A DNA stretch of 64,000 nucleotides from Byssochlamys sp. IMV 00236 (taxonomy: Eukaryota > Ascomycota > Eurotiomycetes > Eurotiales > Thermoascaceae), in the NCBI GenBank assembly GCA_001931875.2, contig MSJH02000840.1:558001-622000 (forward strand), written 5' to 3'. The notes beneath the pieces are model-generated. The model made no database searches, had not been told where the DNA came from, and saw only the letters and a program-made list of their open reading frames with translations. A program made the translations under genes and the position numbers. The stretch's first letter is position 1. Each line of letters begins with the position of its first letter. Of the stretch, positions 12,601 to 23,950 are shown piece by piece.

Positions 12601-14010
12601 CAAGGTTATACGCAGATCATGACTCGATCTCAAAACTGTGATACCGACATAGCTGGGGACTGTAGGGTAGCCACGTGGGGGCCGTATGGTATCTTACTCT
12701 AGGGATCTGACCCCGCAGATACAGCTGAACTTTAAAGTCTTGAAAGTTGTGTAGTATATATTTAAATGCTTACTTGCATATGTCGTGGATGAGTTGTTCG
12801 AGAAACTTTGGTTCGTGGCGTGGATGTTGAAAGAGAGCTGAATTCAGCTTGTGCGCCACGGTCGTATCTAGGACCCTAGTTGAGGCTACTGTCCCGGATT
12901 AGGAATGTATATTGAACCAGTAGCTTTTCGAAAGAAGAAAAGGAGAATGGAATATCGAAAGTAAAAGACAAAATCTGTTCCCTGTGATACTTGATGCTGA
13001 CTCTAGGTAGCTACTTGATGTCAGAAATATCGTCGAGGACCCCTGATATAGTCGTCACACCCACCATTTCATTCAAGCTTTTGATCCGGGTTTGCTAAAG
13101 CATGCATAGGCCAAATAAGAGAGACTGTTGCTGACCTATCGGGGCCTTGAATTATGAGTATGGTCGCCGATATACCTACACGTGGCTCTCCACATGCTCC
13201 CCATGAACCACAGTATACTACTGGTGCGAATACAAGATAGGCCGGCCTTCCGGAGTCCAGCGCATTGGTCTCATACCCAGGCTCCTCTCGGAAGATCTAT
13301 GCGACGGAGCCGAGCTATTCTGTCTCATATCAGCACAGGGCTGAGTTTTCGCTACTCTGCCATGACCATTTAGAGGAAAAAGAGACAACGAGTAGAAAAC
13401 TAAATAAAGTGGTTCAGCAGGAACTAGGATAGACGCCTTGTTGGCAGATGTGAAAGTAACAATGTGAGCGATCGGCACTTTCTTTATGGCTGTACAATGG
13501 CCCTACTAGGGCCAACAGCAAAAAGTCCCATGCAGCTAGCACATGGTTCTATGAGATCCAAATATAATAGAATAGATTATGATTCACACATGCTAGTAGA
13601 TAAAAGCGAAGGACTATGATGATCATCTAGAGCGCTAGTACCTAAACTGCCGATGCTTGAGGAGCTCTGGGAGAGCTCGTCGGGTCATTGAGACAAGAGC
13701 TGAAATGTCACACACTGTGTAACATGTTCGTTTGCACTGCATACTGGACGATATGAGGCGAAGTATGAGAACTTGAGCCCCTGGATCTGCAGATAGTATG
13801 CTGTTGTATATTTGAGATATTTTAATCTTGTCATAAGGATCATGTTGTCTATTACCTTGCTATTCTCCACTATAACCATTGACTGCAGAGACAAATCGGC
13901 AGGTACACGTAAGTATATTTTGTATTATCGCAATCAAGCTCGTTTCCGGGGCCATGGCAGCATGAATCTTGTGCCAGAAGGCAACACTCGGGAATGAAGA
14001 AGCGTCGCCG
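6675..14010. other. 7.3-kb gene-poor block upstream of the G-alpha gene
   Basis: No convincing intact gene is seen on either strand. The first kilobase or so is presumably the G-alpha leader and promoter. Scattered short reading frames lack family resemblance and start context. Simple repeats occur: a C-run at 9824-9832, (AAT)n at 10371-10384 and (ATA)n at 11153-11169. Several stretches read like stop-ridden former coding sequence, best at about 8354-8950 on the minus strand, which has its own entry. A 74-codon minus-strand frame at 11737-11961 looks protein-like but has no recognised family. Confidence 0.45.
8354..8950 (-). pseudogene. Possible decayed coding sequence (unidentified)
   Basis: Reading the minus strand in one frame from about 8950 gives protein-like sequence, including a charged coiled-coil-like stretch (NATLQRENDSLKRE) followed by ILRAEIMEELETGVYLGLM. 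It is interrupted by TGA and TAG codons. Several of these would be CGA or CAG with one C-to-T change, the pattern expected from repeat-induced point mutation or simple decay. A further open stretch of about 60 codons follows at 8354-8539. The Leu/charged heptad pattern hints at a bZIP-like or coiled-coil protein, but no domain is identified. Chance remains possible. Confidence 0.2.
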
Positions 14011-15001
14011 CTAGACACTCGCACTGAAATGAAAGTTGTCTCTATGTTGGTTGGCCTGTACCTCCTCATCGCTGACGAAATTTGCCATGATCTCAATATC
14101 ATCATGGTGGAAGAAGTTCATCATACTCTCGGGGAGCTTAGAAAAGGCATTGTTAGTGAGATCTTCTACCCGGTATACCCCCCTTACATATCTGAGATGG
14201 ACACACCTTCAATCGCTGTGTATAATTTGGATACCACCGCGCCTGATAACCCAAGGCCATCATGATCCGATGCTCATCACTAGGGTTCGGCATTCCTGCA
14301 TGCCATAACCTCAAGTCTCTCAGTGTAATGCTGCCTTTCTTAGCGTGGACCTGTACTGGTGGGCGCACCTTGCGGCGCTCTTCAAGTTTTTCTATCTTCA
14401 CGTTGCATGTCATTGCACCTTCCGGAGTCGTTTGCTGGTCAGCAGTGGTAGTGATTTTGTGAGTCCCCAGCCAGAATTCGGTGGAACCGTTTTCTGGTGA
14501 AAAGTCGGTCAAGGGCACATTTGCAATCGCATAGAAAGGAGCAGTCGGGTGCCCGCTCCAGCGGATATCCTTGTGGACAGGCTGTCGCAGACCCTTTGTA
14601 TTCCCGAGGGCGTTGTTTCCCGTAATGAAGTTCCAACGAGGCCGCGCGCCGAGATATGCGTTCATCACTTGAATAACAAATGGATTCATATACACATCCT
14701 CGAAGATATACTCGGGTTTCAGTGGAGCGCAGTGCAAGATGTTAGATCGCACACCGTGGTTGAAATAAGCCTTTGAACCATAGACCTCTCGTAGTACATT
14801 GTCTGTATCGTCCTGCATGTATTTATTGATCTTCTCGACGTGAGCCACATCGACGACGTCCTCAAGCACTATAAACCCGTCATCGTTGAAGCGCTCCAGG
14901 ATTTGTTGGAGAGTCGCTACTGAGTATTTTCCCTTTGCCTTTTCCGCTTCAGATAGAGGGATAGAGGCGGGTGCATCTGTCGGCGCTGATTCTAGACCCA
15001 T
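14011..15001 (-). CDS. Phytanoyl-CoA dioxygenase (PhyH) family Fe(II)/2-oxoglutarate oxygenase
   Basis: Two exons, 14207-15001 and 14011-14136, join across a 70-bp intron (GTGTGT donor, CTAAC branch, AAG acceptor) to give 306 residues. The iron triad is visible: His143 and Asp145 in PVHKDIRW and the distal His234 in LWHAGMPN. Arg245 is suited to 2-oxoglutarate binding. There is no signal peptide or membrane segment, so a soluble enzyme is expected. Fungal PhyH proteins hydroxylate or desaturate diverse metabolites, often in secondary-metabolite or catabolic clusters, so the substrate cannot be inferred. It is transcribed divergently from the NCS1 permease, with 449 bp between start codons, which suggests co-regulation. 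Without the terminal intron the C-terminus would be replaced by unrelated residues. Confidence 0.88.
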
Positions 15002-15450
15002 TTTCCACGAGACGTGAAGAGAGACAGGATTACTAGAAATATGAACGTTCGAGATGCTTCATAAAATCCTGTTATGGGGAGCATGTAGGTTGATCTAATA
15101 ACCACGGGCATAATCCATAACCGCTTTAGTTAGTGGCGCGAGATGCCGACATGGAACTACTCGTTATCGCTGGACACGTAAGGCTGTCTGATATTGGCGT
15201 TTTCGCTAACTAATTTAAGTCGCCGAGAATGCATACTTACGATAATGTAAGAGAGACTCCAAAGATAAGCATGCTCGATTGGTAAAGAACCACCTACTGC
15301 ATTAAGCAACGTCTAATCGGAGATATGAGCCGTATCAAAAGCTCCAGATAAGAAAATTGTGTCGGTGATACATTAACAACTCGCATACAGCCGCGATGCA
15401 GCCAAGTAGTGGGATCCAGAGACACCAGAGTGCTATCTCAAGTTACCGAG
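15002..15450. promoter_or_regulatory. Divergent promoter with four HGATAR sites (PhyH / NCS1 permease)
   Basis: This 449-bp region separates the start codons of two divergent genes. HGATAR motifs, the known site of the fungal GATA factor AreA, occur at 15164-15169 (reverse), 15240-15245, 15263-15268 and 15346-15351. About one to two would be expected by chance, so enrichment is suggestive only. Confidence 0.4.
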
Positions 15451-17382
15451 ATGCGTTCGAAACTATCAACTCTCAAAGATGGTGTCCAGAAAAAGACAGA
15501 AGCCTTCAAAGATGCCGTGTCAAGCAAAGAGGCTTTCGTCGCGTGGCTCCAAAATAGCGATTCAGGCCATGATTCTAACGAGCGCGCATGGACAAACAAA
15601 GATCTAGAGCCAACACCTCCAGAGAAGCGCAACTGGAACTGGTTCAATTATGTGACGTTCTTCTTTGGACTTGGATTCGGGAACTGGACGCTGGGAAGCA
15701 GCATGGTAGGAATCGGTCTCAACTGGTGGCAATCCATTGTTGTGATCTTTGTTGCGACAACCATATCGGCCACAGCGACGTGGTTCAATTCCAAGGCTGC
15801 AACAACTTACCACATTGGGTACCCGGTGATAGCTCGGTTTGCTTTTGGGATGTGAGTCCTGTGCTATATAGAAAACGACTGTCGCAATCATGAAACTGAT
15901 AGTTATGATACACAGGTGGGGTAGCTATTATGTCGTCGGTGCACGAGCTATCCTAGCTATCATATGGTATGGAGTACAATGTAAGCTAGCCCTCCTCTCT
16001 GTTTTTCTTTGAAGGCATAAATTCACCCATCAATCATGAATAGTGTATACCGGTTCTAGCTACCTCGTCAATATCCTCCATGCGATCTTCGGGCATCACT
16101 TCACGGATATCCCTAATGGCATCGCATCGAGTATGGGCTTTACTACCCAGCAAATGCTAGCATTTTTCCTGTTCTGGCTGATTCATATCCCATTCATATT
16201 CCTGCGCCCTCATCAGCTACGGGGTTTCTTTGCCTTCAAAGCCGCCATTGCAGTACCAGCAATGTTCGGATTATTCATATATTGTATGGCTGCAACGAAG
16301 GGAAACCTGGGACCACTGTATGGTGGAACGGCACCCTCCGGAAGCAAACTTGGATGGTTCTTCATGTGGTGCATCAACAGTGGAATGGGCAATACGGCGA
16401 CCTTGATCACCAATCAGCCTGATATTGCGCGGTGGGCGAAGACATCGCGGTCGCCCTTTGTTGGTGTCATTGTAAGTGCAATAACCCATACTAGTAACTA
16501 GTCATGTCGCTGACTTTCGATCATAGTTTGCCAATATCGTAGCGGTAACCCTCTCCGCAACCATGGGTATCCTGGCAACGGCGGCAATCAACAATAAATG
16601 GGGAACCGATCTATGGAACCCATGGGACCTGATGACAGAAATCATGAACAGGCATTGGCGGTCCGACGTCCGGTTTGCGATCTTTCTCTGCGCCTTTTCC
16701 TGGGTGGTATCCATGCTTGCCACGAACGTTGCAGCGAATATGATTCCATTTGGCTCCGACGCCAGTATGCTCTGGCCAAAGTATCTGACGATAGTTCGAG
16801 GCCAAGTTGTTGTTCATGTTCTGGCCTACGCCATATGTCCATGGAAGATTATGTTCTCTGCAAACACATTCCTCACCTTCCTTTCCGGCTATGGAATCTT
16901 CATGGCGCCTGTCTGTGCGATCATGGTGTGCGAATATTTCATGATTTCAAGAGGAAATATTTTTGTTCCATCTCTATATAACGGAACGAAAAGTAATGAG
17001 AATTACTGGTACACAGGAGGATGGAATTTACGGGCTTACATTGCATATGTGGTCGCAATCGCGCTACCATTTCCGGGTAAGTAACTCATTGTTCGTCAAG
17101 TGTCTTGATAATAATATCGCTAACATCGGTAAAGGATTCGTGGGGACACTCGGCGCGAATGTGTCAGAAGCTGCTTCTAATCTGGGCCATCTGGGGTGGT
17201 GTCTTTCTTTTACTCTCGGGTTTACAGTATACTGGGCCATTAATCAAGTTTGGCCACACGAAAATGTGAAGAATACTAAGCATCTGGCAAGAGAGGAGCT
17301 TGCTAAGGAATCATTTATCGAGGGAATTGAACAGGAAGAGGAAACGAAAGAAGCAAGGATTTCTCTGTCTGCTAAAGTATAA
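15451..17382 (+). CDS. NCS1-family permease, Fur-type (uracil/allantoin/uridine/thiamine-like transporter)
   Basis: Exons 15451-15851, 15916-15980, 16044-16471, 16527-17076 and 17135-17382 close in frame to 563 residues. I chose the ATG at 15451 because the longer open frame upstream begins only with non-ATG codons. About twelve hydrophobic segments are visible. Signatures of the Fur branch include NWNWFNYVTFFFGLGFGNW before helix 1, NQPDIARWAKTSRSPF in the middle and NPWDLM before a later helix. The N- and C-termini are hydrophilic and Lys/Glu-rich, as in ubiquitin-regulated plasma-membrane permeases. Known members import uracil, allantoin, uridine, thiamine or related ring compounds with H+; the substrate here is unknown. 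Its neighbours (PhyH, amidase) suggest a nitrogenous ring or amide compound. Confidence 0.9.
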
Positions 17383-17817
17383 TGTATCTAAACGATATCG
17401 CTTTTAACAGGAATGGGTACATAACGCTGAATTATAGTTGACTGTGAAGATATACTAGCTTATCCTAGGATTGTTAGATTTCAATACTGGTGGCGATGCG
17501 ATCTATATAAAGCTGTCCAGCCGTGGAGCGGATCGTCTCAAAATCACTACGTATGTTATAACCCAGCCTCTATTCCTGTGTTCCTACAGGAAAGATTTCC
17601 ATGTCGAAGCCACGAACTTCAATATATTCTTCCTGTCATAACCAAGCAGAAATCTAAGTGGGTTCCGAGTGTTTAGATAGGAGACAATAAAAGTGATATG
17701 TAGAGATATACATAGATACATCGTAGCGCTCAGTAACCATGAATCCTATAATCCTCAACTGCATAGAACAGCATAAGAGGACGGCGCAAAAAAGACTCCG
17801 AGTGGACTTCAGCCTAC
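17383..17817. other. Convergent intergenic region
   Basis: Short gap between the 3' ends of the NCS1 permease gene and the small secreted protein gene. It is AT-rich and holds presumed 3' UTRs. I see nothing else. Confidence 0.5.
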
Positions 17818-18284
17818 TTAAGCCATCTTCTTCCCCGCCAAAGCATCCGTCAGCTCCTGCGCGACAGTTCTTCCAACCTTCTCTCCCAGCGCCCTTCCAA
17901 TAATCGTCGTGTTCGTGGAAGTAGGAGTAGAAGAAGAAGAAGATTCTGTTCCATCTGTGCCCAGTCCATTTGCAACCGCGCCGCCTGTCGCAGCGATTGT
18001 GTTCGCGGCGGCCCCGCCCGACGCGGCGATTACGTTGGCGATACCGTCGAACACAGCGGTTATGAAGGCCGGCAGGTCGACTTCGGATGATGGGATATCG
18101 CGGATTCTGAGTGTTGGGGCTATGGATTGGGGTTTGGTGTTCAGTTTATTATCGATGTCTGTTTATAGGGGTCGATGTGGTTCGGTGTCAACTTACTATC
18201 AACTGTCCGGGGCTGGAGTGTTGGAAGAGCGGTAAGGAGTTGAGGGGCCATCAAGATGACGGCGACGTAGGTGATGAATTTCAT
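17818..18284 (-). CDS. Small secreted Ala/Gly/Ser-rich protein of unknown function
   Basis: Two exons, 18197-18284 and 17818-18119, join across a 77-bp intron to encode 129 residues. The N-terminus, beginning MKFITYVAVILMAPQLLTAL, is a good signal peptide. The mature part has a repeated Ala/Gly-rich stretch with the pattern IAASGGAAANTIAATGG, then a Ser/Thr run that could be O-glycosylated, then a charged C-terminal helix ending in KKMA. There are no cysteines in the mature part, so it is neither a hydrophobin nor a disulfide-rich effector. I do not recognise a family. The repeat-like hydrophobic core suggests surface or membrane interaction. It lies between the permease and amidase genes on the amidase strand. 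Confidence 0.75.
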
Positions 18285-18881
18285 TTTGAGATTGTTTAAT
18301 CTATTTGGTGATCCTCGCGGGAGAATACTTTGCCAGCGTAGAAATTCTGCGTCAGAAAAGGAATGTTGGATAAAGAACGATATAGTGCCTAAGCAGCGAA
18401 CGATAGTGACAATTACACTGTGAGAATCGCTTTTAATGCAGCGAAAGGAATCCAGTAAGAAAAGAACCAGGGAGACTTTTTCGACAAAGAATTCATTAAT
18501 ATAATAATAAGAAAATAAGCCAGCCACATGATTCCCCTCGTTCAACGCCGCAACGGTCAACTATTGTAAGACATTCATCTAGAACCCTGCAATAACTCGT
18601 ATTTGGATTAAACGTGGGAGATGAGGAACCTCTAGTTTACCTTACCAGCTCCATAAGCATGCATGGCCGACTATATGTGGAAGTCTAGATCAGGATGAAG
18701 ATATAGGCTAACAATGTGGCGTCCCAGCTTTCATCGGCCTTATTTCCCATTGGATCGGGGAACAGGGCGTCTGGGCAAAAGAAATGATTACTGGACAGCC
18801 ATAATTAGAGCGTGGCTGGAATTGGGATAATTTGGATCTCCAGAGTATTGTCTACCTCTCGCAAGATGGACACTATCGAAT
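18285..18881. other. Intergenic region upstream of the small secreted protein gene
   Basis: This holds the promoter of the small secreted protein gene and the 3' flank of the amidase gene, both on the minus strand. No further gene is recognised. Confidence 0.5.
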
Positions 18882-20764
18882 CTAAAGAGCTTGAAGTACG
18901 ACAGCCGTCATCATAAGTACTTTCTCCTCTTCGAGGCGACGTCCGACTAATTGCAAATTAATGGGCATGCCATCGACTGCCTCCGCATTATCTAGGACGA
19001 GTGAGCTGATAGCTTCTGGATGTTTCCCAATGTGGAGTATAGATGGGATGAAGACTTACATATATTTTGCACGGTCGCGTCGATGTCGCTCAATGGTTGG
19101 TGTGCAGCGTAAGGAGTATCAAGCACCTTATCGACTTTGACACCACTGGGGAAAGATACGGCGGGATAGTCGAGTATGTTAAAGACACCGGTGTAGCCCA
19201 CATAGGCGAATTTTCCGTGTTCTACAGAGCTATATGGGGTCGTCGGGCCTGATTTGACCTCAGTGTCAGCTTGAAGATCAAAGAGGCGAAAGGAGAAGAA
19301 TAATCTCACCAAGAATTGCATCCAAACCTTCACAAGCGTTCCATCTCTCTAGATAATCTTTCTGCAGCGTGTTGCGTTCTATATGAATCTGCCATAACTC
19401 ATTCACTCCGATGTCCGAGGACGCCTCATAATCTTTCATCTCGGGTCGGAACGGTTCCTTAGTGGGCTCGATTAATTTACGAATGGATTTCGCGCCGTCT
19501 GCGAGGAACTTGCGTGATAGTAATTTGACTGCGGCCTGGTGGCCTGTGGGCCCCCAGTCTACTATCTCATGGCCAGCACTTTTGAGCTTCTCCACGGTTT
19601 CCTTAAGTGCCCGAGCGACAGGAGGAGTTGGGGTAACGTTTCCATCATTCCACAAGACAGCGATTTTCAACGTCTTTTTCGGTTCGACTGAGCGCCATGG
19701 GATCGGTAGGCATTTTGGATCGTGTATCCAAGGCTCCTGTCCTACTACTGTTTTCGCAAAAAGCTCGATCTCTGGGAGAGTCTTTGCCATTGGGCCGTTG
19801 ACGCTGTTGACGGATTCCTGGCCTGCCAATCCTGAGCGTGTCTGAGAGTTAGGGAAGCGCCCAAAAGACGGACGCAAAGTAAAGATGCCTGTACAGGCGG
19901 CCGGAATCCGGAGAGAACCACCTTCACAGCAAATCGCCGTTAGCTCTTGCATTCTAGCTTTCCTGCTCCAGCATAAGATTGGGACGCACCGATATCCGTC
20001 CCGACACCTATCCTACTCGCTCCAAACGCAATCAATGCTGCTTCTCCTCCAGACGAACCGCCAGGTGTGAGCTTTCTGTTCCTCGGGTTAACTGTGCGAC
20101 CAAAGACGTTGTTCACTGTTTCAGCGATCATCATTGCGGTGGGCACATTCGTCTTGATATAGAGAACAGCACCTGCCTCTACAAGGAGATCTGTGAGAGT
20201 ACTGTTGTAAGTGGCTGGGTCGTCGACAAGTGATACAAATCCGATGGTAGAGTCTTTCCCAATGATATTGAAATTGTCCTTCAGGGAAATTGGGAAGCCA
20301 TGGAAAGGCCCTACAGGCTTGCCGGTCTGTTTGAGATGGTCATCCAGCTGTTTTGCTCTAGAGATAGCTTCATCGAACAGAATCTCCGATAGACAATTGG
20401 TCTATTTTGCGCTGATTAGCGAATGTCCGTGTACGGATATATGAGGATGATTTACTAATTGATGAGCGGCCGCTGCGGCTTTGCAAAACGCCTTGGTCAC
20501 CTCCTCTGAAGTCCATGACCCGCTGGAAAGCTCAGCGAGGAGCTCTGGTGCAGGAGTCGATGTGACTTCCACCTCTCGGTCAGTGAACCAACCCGATTCA
20601 CGCAAAAAAGTGGTCACATCTGTCTCTTCTTCGGGGGGAAGAATCTCTGCGGGGATCACCCATTCCGCAGGGATTGCATCACGAAGGGCCTGCCGCTTAG
20701 CCGCAGCAATTCTCTCCCATGGTTTTGGTCTTGAGTCCGTGGACAGTCCGAGATACTCAAGCAT
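18882..20764 (-). CDS. Amidase-signature family hydrolase (fungal acetamidase-like)
   Basis: Five exons, 20456-20764, 19990-20401, 19310-19921, 19060-19248 and 18882-18991, close in frame to 543 residues, normal for fungal acetamidase-type enzymes. The Ser-cisSer-Lys machinery is complete: Lys144 in FPISLKDNF, the Ser pair 219-220 in PGGSSGGE and nucleophile Ser243 in GTDIGGSLRIP. The C-terminal DGMPINLQLVGRR block closes the fold. The family hydrolyses a carboxamide to acid plus ammonia; small amides such as acetamide are known substrates of the best-studied member, AmdS. No targeting signal is seen, so it is probably cytosolic. It is divergent from an ACS-type carrier that could import the amide or a related acid. 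Confidence 0.93.
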
Positions 20765-21756
20765 CTTGATGTCTTTCTAGGAAAGGGACGCAACTGTGGT
20801 ATCAGATAGGAACTAGACCTGTAGGTGCAAAAGCAGAGATGCCATCCCTTCTATATATTATCCAGGAAAACCGGGATATGTCGATGTACAGTACTGTACT
20901 CCGTTCAATAAGCAAGATCCGTAGACCCCCTTCGTGTGGAGCAGGGTCCATTGCGTTCTCAACTGGCTAGGCCTGATTCCGGCTCCATTGAACTGGAGAG
21001 ACCTATCAACGCCGTATCATCATATCGAATCAGCGATAAGATCCGTCGAAGTATCACAGATAATACCGTCGCATGAAGGCCGATTCCACGTGCGGGGTAG
21101 AGACAATAATACCATTCTTTGAAAATGACTATGTACCTCAATAGCCTCGGCCAAGTCATAGGACAACCACAGTGTAACATGGCATGGATACACCCAGACA
21201 AGACTGCTGCACGCGAGTCACAGTGGCCACTAGCATTGACCTTGTTCATGTCGTCTTGGACCTGTGACTTCATACGAAGATCGGCGAACTCTGATTGTGA
21301 CCGATCAGTGGAGCTGGTGCTGACGAACCAGACACAACGGATGGTGATCGCTCGATCTAGTTATCGCGAAATACCAAGTATCGCATCCTCATGTTTACTG
21401 GTACCTGCGGGGTGGAGAAGGAAGAATGGACGACAGTGGATGATGCCCGGCGAGGATAGATAATAAGTACAGTACCTACCTAGGTAGCTGGCATCAAACC
21501 GCAAAGAAGGCCATGATCGACGCCTAATCCTTTCCCTCGATCCGATGGCAGAGCCGCTTCGATTTTGCGGCGGATAATGTGTCGATCGGATCATCGCAGT
21601 TTGTGCCTCAATTGATTGTTGCCTCCGTCGAGAGAAAAAGAGTGGGAGATGCCTTCTCCTTTTTGACCGATCTTGGCGGCAAGAAAAACCAACCGACCGT
21701 CACCACACAGAGAGCTCCAACTGCTCTGCTGGAGGCTCTCGTGGTAATTCCATACC
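20765..21756. promoter_or_regulatory. Divergent amidase / MFS promoter with six HGATAR sites
   Basis: This region of about 1 kb separates two divergent start codons. HGATAR sites lie at 20804-20809, 21003-21008 (reverse), 21034-21039, 21058-21063, 21361-21366 (reverse) and 21458-21463. About three would be expected by chance. AreA-type control of amidase genes is established in Aspergillus, so nitrogen regulation is plausible but inferred. The region also holds one copy of a TACCTACCTAGGTA element. Confidence 0.45.
21473..21486. repeat. TACCTACCTAGGTA element, copy 1
   Basis: This 14-mer with a CCTAGG palindromic centre is identical to one at 33752-33765, 12 kb away. Both lie in intergenic DNA. 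It may be a simple ACCT/AGGT repeat remnant or a dispersed regulatory/repeat element. Confidence 0.6.
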
Positions 21757-23238
21757 ATGTTTTCCAGATTCAAGGAATATGTGTGCGGTAGTGCAGCTTC
21801 CCCTGCGGAGAAGAAGCTTCTACGGAAGCTTGATTTCTTCATCCTCACGTTCTGCTGTTTGGTCTATTTTTTCAACTACCTTGACCGGTCGAATTTGACC
21901 AATGCGTACGTGTCGGGCATGAAGGAAGAGCTCAATTTCAAGGGCAACCAGTTAACTGTCATCAATACCATTTTCACAGTTGGATACATCGTGGGCCAGG
22001 TCCCGTCAAACCTCGCGTTGACCTATGTCCGCCCGCGCATCTTCTTGCCGGCAATGACCATTCTGTGGGCAGGGCTTACCATGATCACCGCAGCTGTACA
22101 TAATCCGCAAGGGATTATGGCCATCCGTTTCTTTTTGGGAGTGGCAGAATCAAGCACTTTTGTGGGAACTCACTATATCCTTGGTGCATGGTACACGGAA
22201 AGGGAATTGGGGAAACGGAGTGGCATTTTCACTGCATCAGGATTAGCAGGAACAATGTTTGGCGGTTTCATTCAGACCGGTATACATTCTTCCCTGGATG
22301 GTGCGCGGGGGATGTCGGGATGGCGATGGCTTTTTATTGTAAGTTTTGCTTCCAAATATGCCTTTCTTCGGTGATAAGTAGTGCCATGCTAAACGAGCCC
22401 TTCACAGATTGATGGCATAATCACTATTCCAGTTGCCGTGTACGGTCTCTTTCTGTTCCCGGATACTCCAGCGACTACCAATGCCCCTTATTTGACTGAA
22501 TCGGAGCGTGCCCTGGCTATATCACGCGTACCAGAAACTGGTGGTGTTCGCACACCACTAAATCTCGCGTTTGCCAAGCGTCTTTTTGGCACCTGGTTCT
22601 GGTATGGCTTCGTCATGCTCTGGGTTATCGCGGGAGAAACTGAGTCCTTTCCCTCCAATTCTCTTCTGGCACTATACATGCAAGCACATCCCACTATCAA
22701 ATACACGGTCGCTGAATTGAACAACTATCCTACTGGCGTGCCAGCAGTGGGCATCGTATCGACCTTGTTCTGGGCCACGCTGACTGATTTTTTGGGAGGG
22801 AAACGCTACCTTGTGGGATACTTCATCGCTGTCACGGGAATCGTGACATCCGTCCTGATTCTGACACGGTTCTCGGATACGGCGACTGTCTTTGGCGCGT
22901 ATTACTGGGCCGGTGCCGTGTATGCCTGTCAGGCCACTTTTTTCGCGTGGTGTAATGATGCTATGCGCGATCACGATGGACGGCTACGCTCGGTCGTACT
23001 TGCAAGTATGAATATGGGGAACAATGCAGTCAATGCCTGGTGGAGTATTCTGTTCTATTCTGCCGATTTTGCCCCTAAGTTTACCAAGGGCATGTGGGCT
23101 ATGATAGGCTGTTCGATTGCTCTGGGAACATGGACTTCAGTCGTTCTGTACATGTCCGTGAGGGAAGAGAAGAAGCAGCGCTCGAGAGTGATAGTGCAAC
23201 CTGATGATACAAGGCATGTAGTTTCTCAGAAGAACTAG
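21757..23238 (+). CDS. MFS transporter of the anion:cation symporter family (Liz1/Dal5-like)
   Basis: Two exons, 21757-22338 and 22408-23238, join in phase 0 (GTAAGT donor) to give 470 residues with about twelve hydrophobic helices. The N-terminal [10 protein letters not shown]...[16 protein letters not shown] segment and the [12 protein letters not shown] motif are typical of the ACS branch, which includes the pantothenate carrier Liz1/Fen2 and the allantoate carrier Dal5. These carriers import small carboxylates with H+. The best resemblance I see is to the pantothenate-carrier subgroup, but specificity cannot be read from sequence. It is divergent from the amidase gene, so the two may handle one substrate. 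Confidence 0.9.
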
Positions 23239-23950
23239 AGGAATAAAATATAGGTATGTACAGCACATTCGGCTGCTGGGATCGAAGAAAGCATGAAATT
23301 GACTTTTGTTGAAATAGATAATGAGATATGTCATCAAATTAAAGGTTTGATTTACTGCCCATTGACTGTTTATAGCTGAATATCCTGATATTTCCAACTT
23401 CGAGTTCGTAGCCCCGATGCATATATATACTCAGCTAGGAAACATCCGACGAGCTCATACCAGAGCAATCTCACCGCTCAGAAAACGAGAAAGACGAGAA
23501 CAACCCGAGAGGCCTCGTTAACTCTTGAGAATGCAATATAACTATACCATGTAGAGTACTTTAGTCTATTCAAAGCAGAATTTCCCCGCCACCGAGGTCG
23601 GCCATGATGTACCGAGGCGCACGGGCGGAACAGCCGCGCCGGTCTTTTTGTGGATCGTTTTAAACAATAATATGGTCACCAATAAAGATTAATAAACAAT
23701 GGAACATCTCCGCAGAAGATGCGTGTGTAGATAAGATAACGTTAAAACACGTCGTGGAGGGAAGTAAGAACTGAACTGAACTGTTACTTTGCTTTTCTTT
23801 TATACTTAGCGACAAGCGGGTGGAGTGACTGTGGCCGGTTATATTTGAAGGAAGGAAATCAGTCGGTTTAGGTATAAGTATTAGCGATTGGATTTGCATC
23901 TCTCTGATTTCAATTGATAGACCGATAAGTGACACCCTTCGTCTCGGGAA
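23239..23950. other. Intergenic region between MFS carrier and dehydrogenase
   Basis: This holds the 3' flank of the carrier gene and the promoter of the dehydrogenase, both on the plus strand. No gene is recognised. Confidence 0.5.

Noticed and set aside
15409..15450. Longer N-terminus for the NCS1 permease
   Set aside because: The added stretch begins with GTG and has no ATG; the ATG at 15451 gives a normal permease start.
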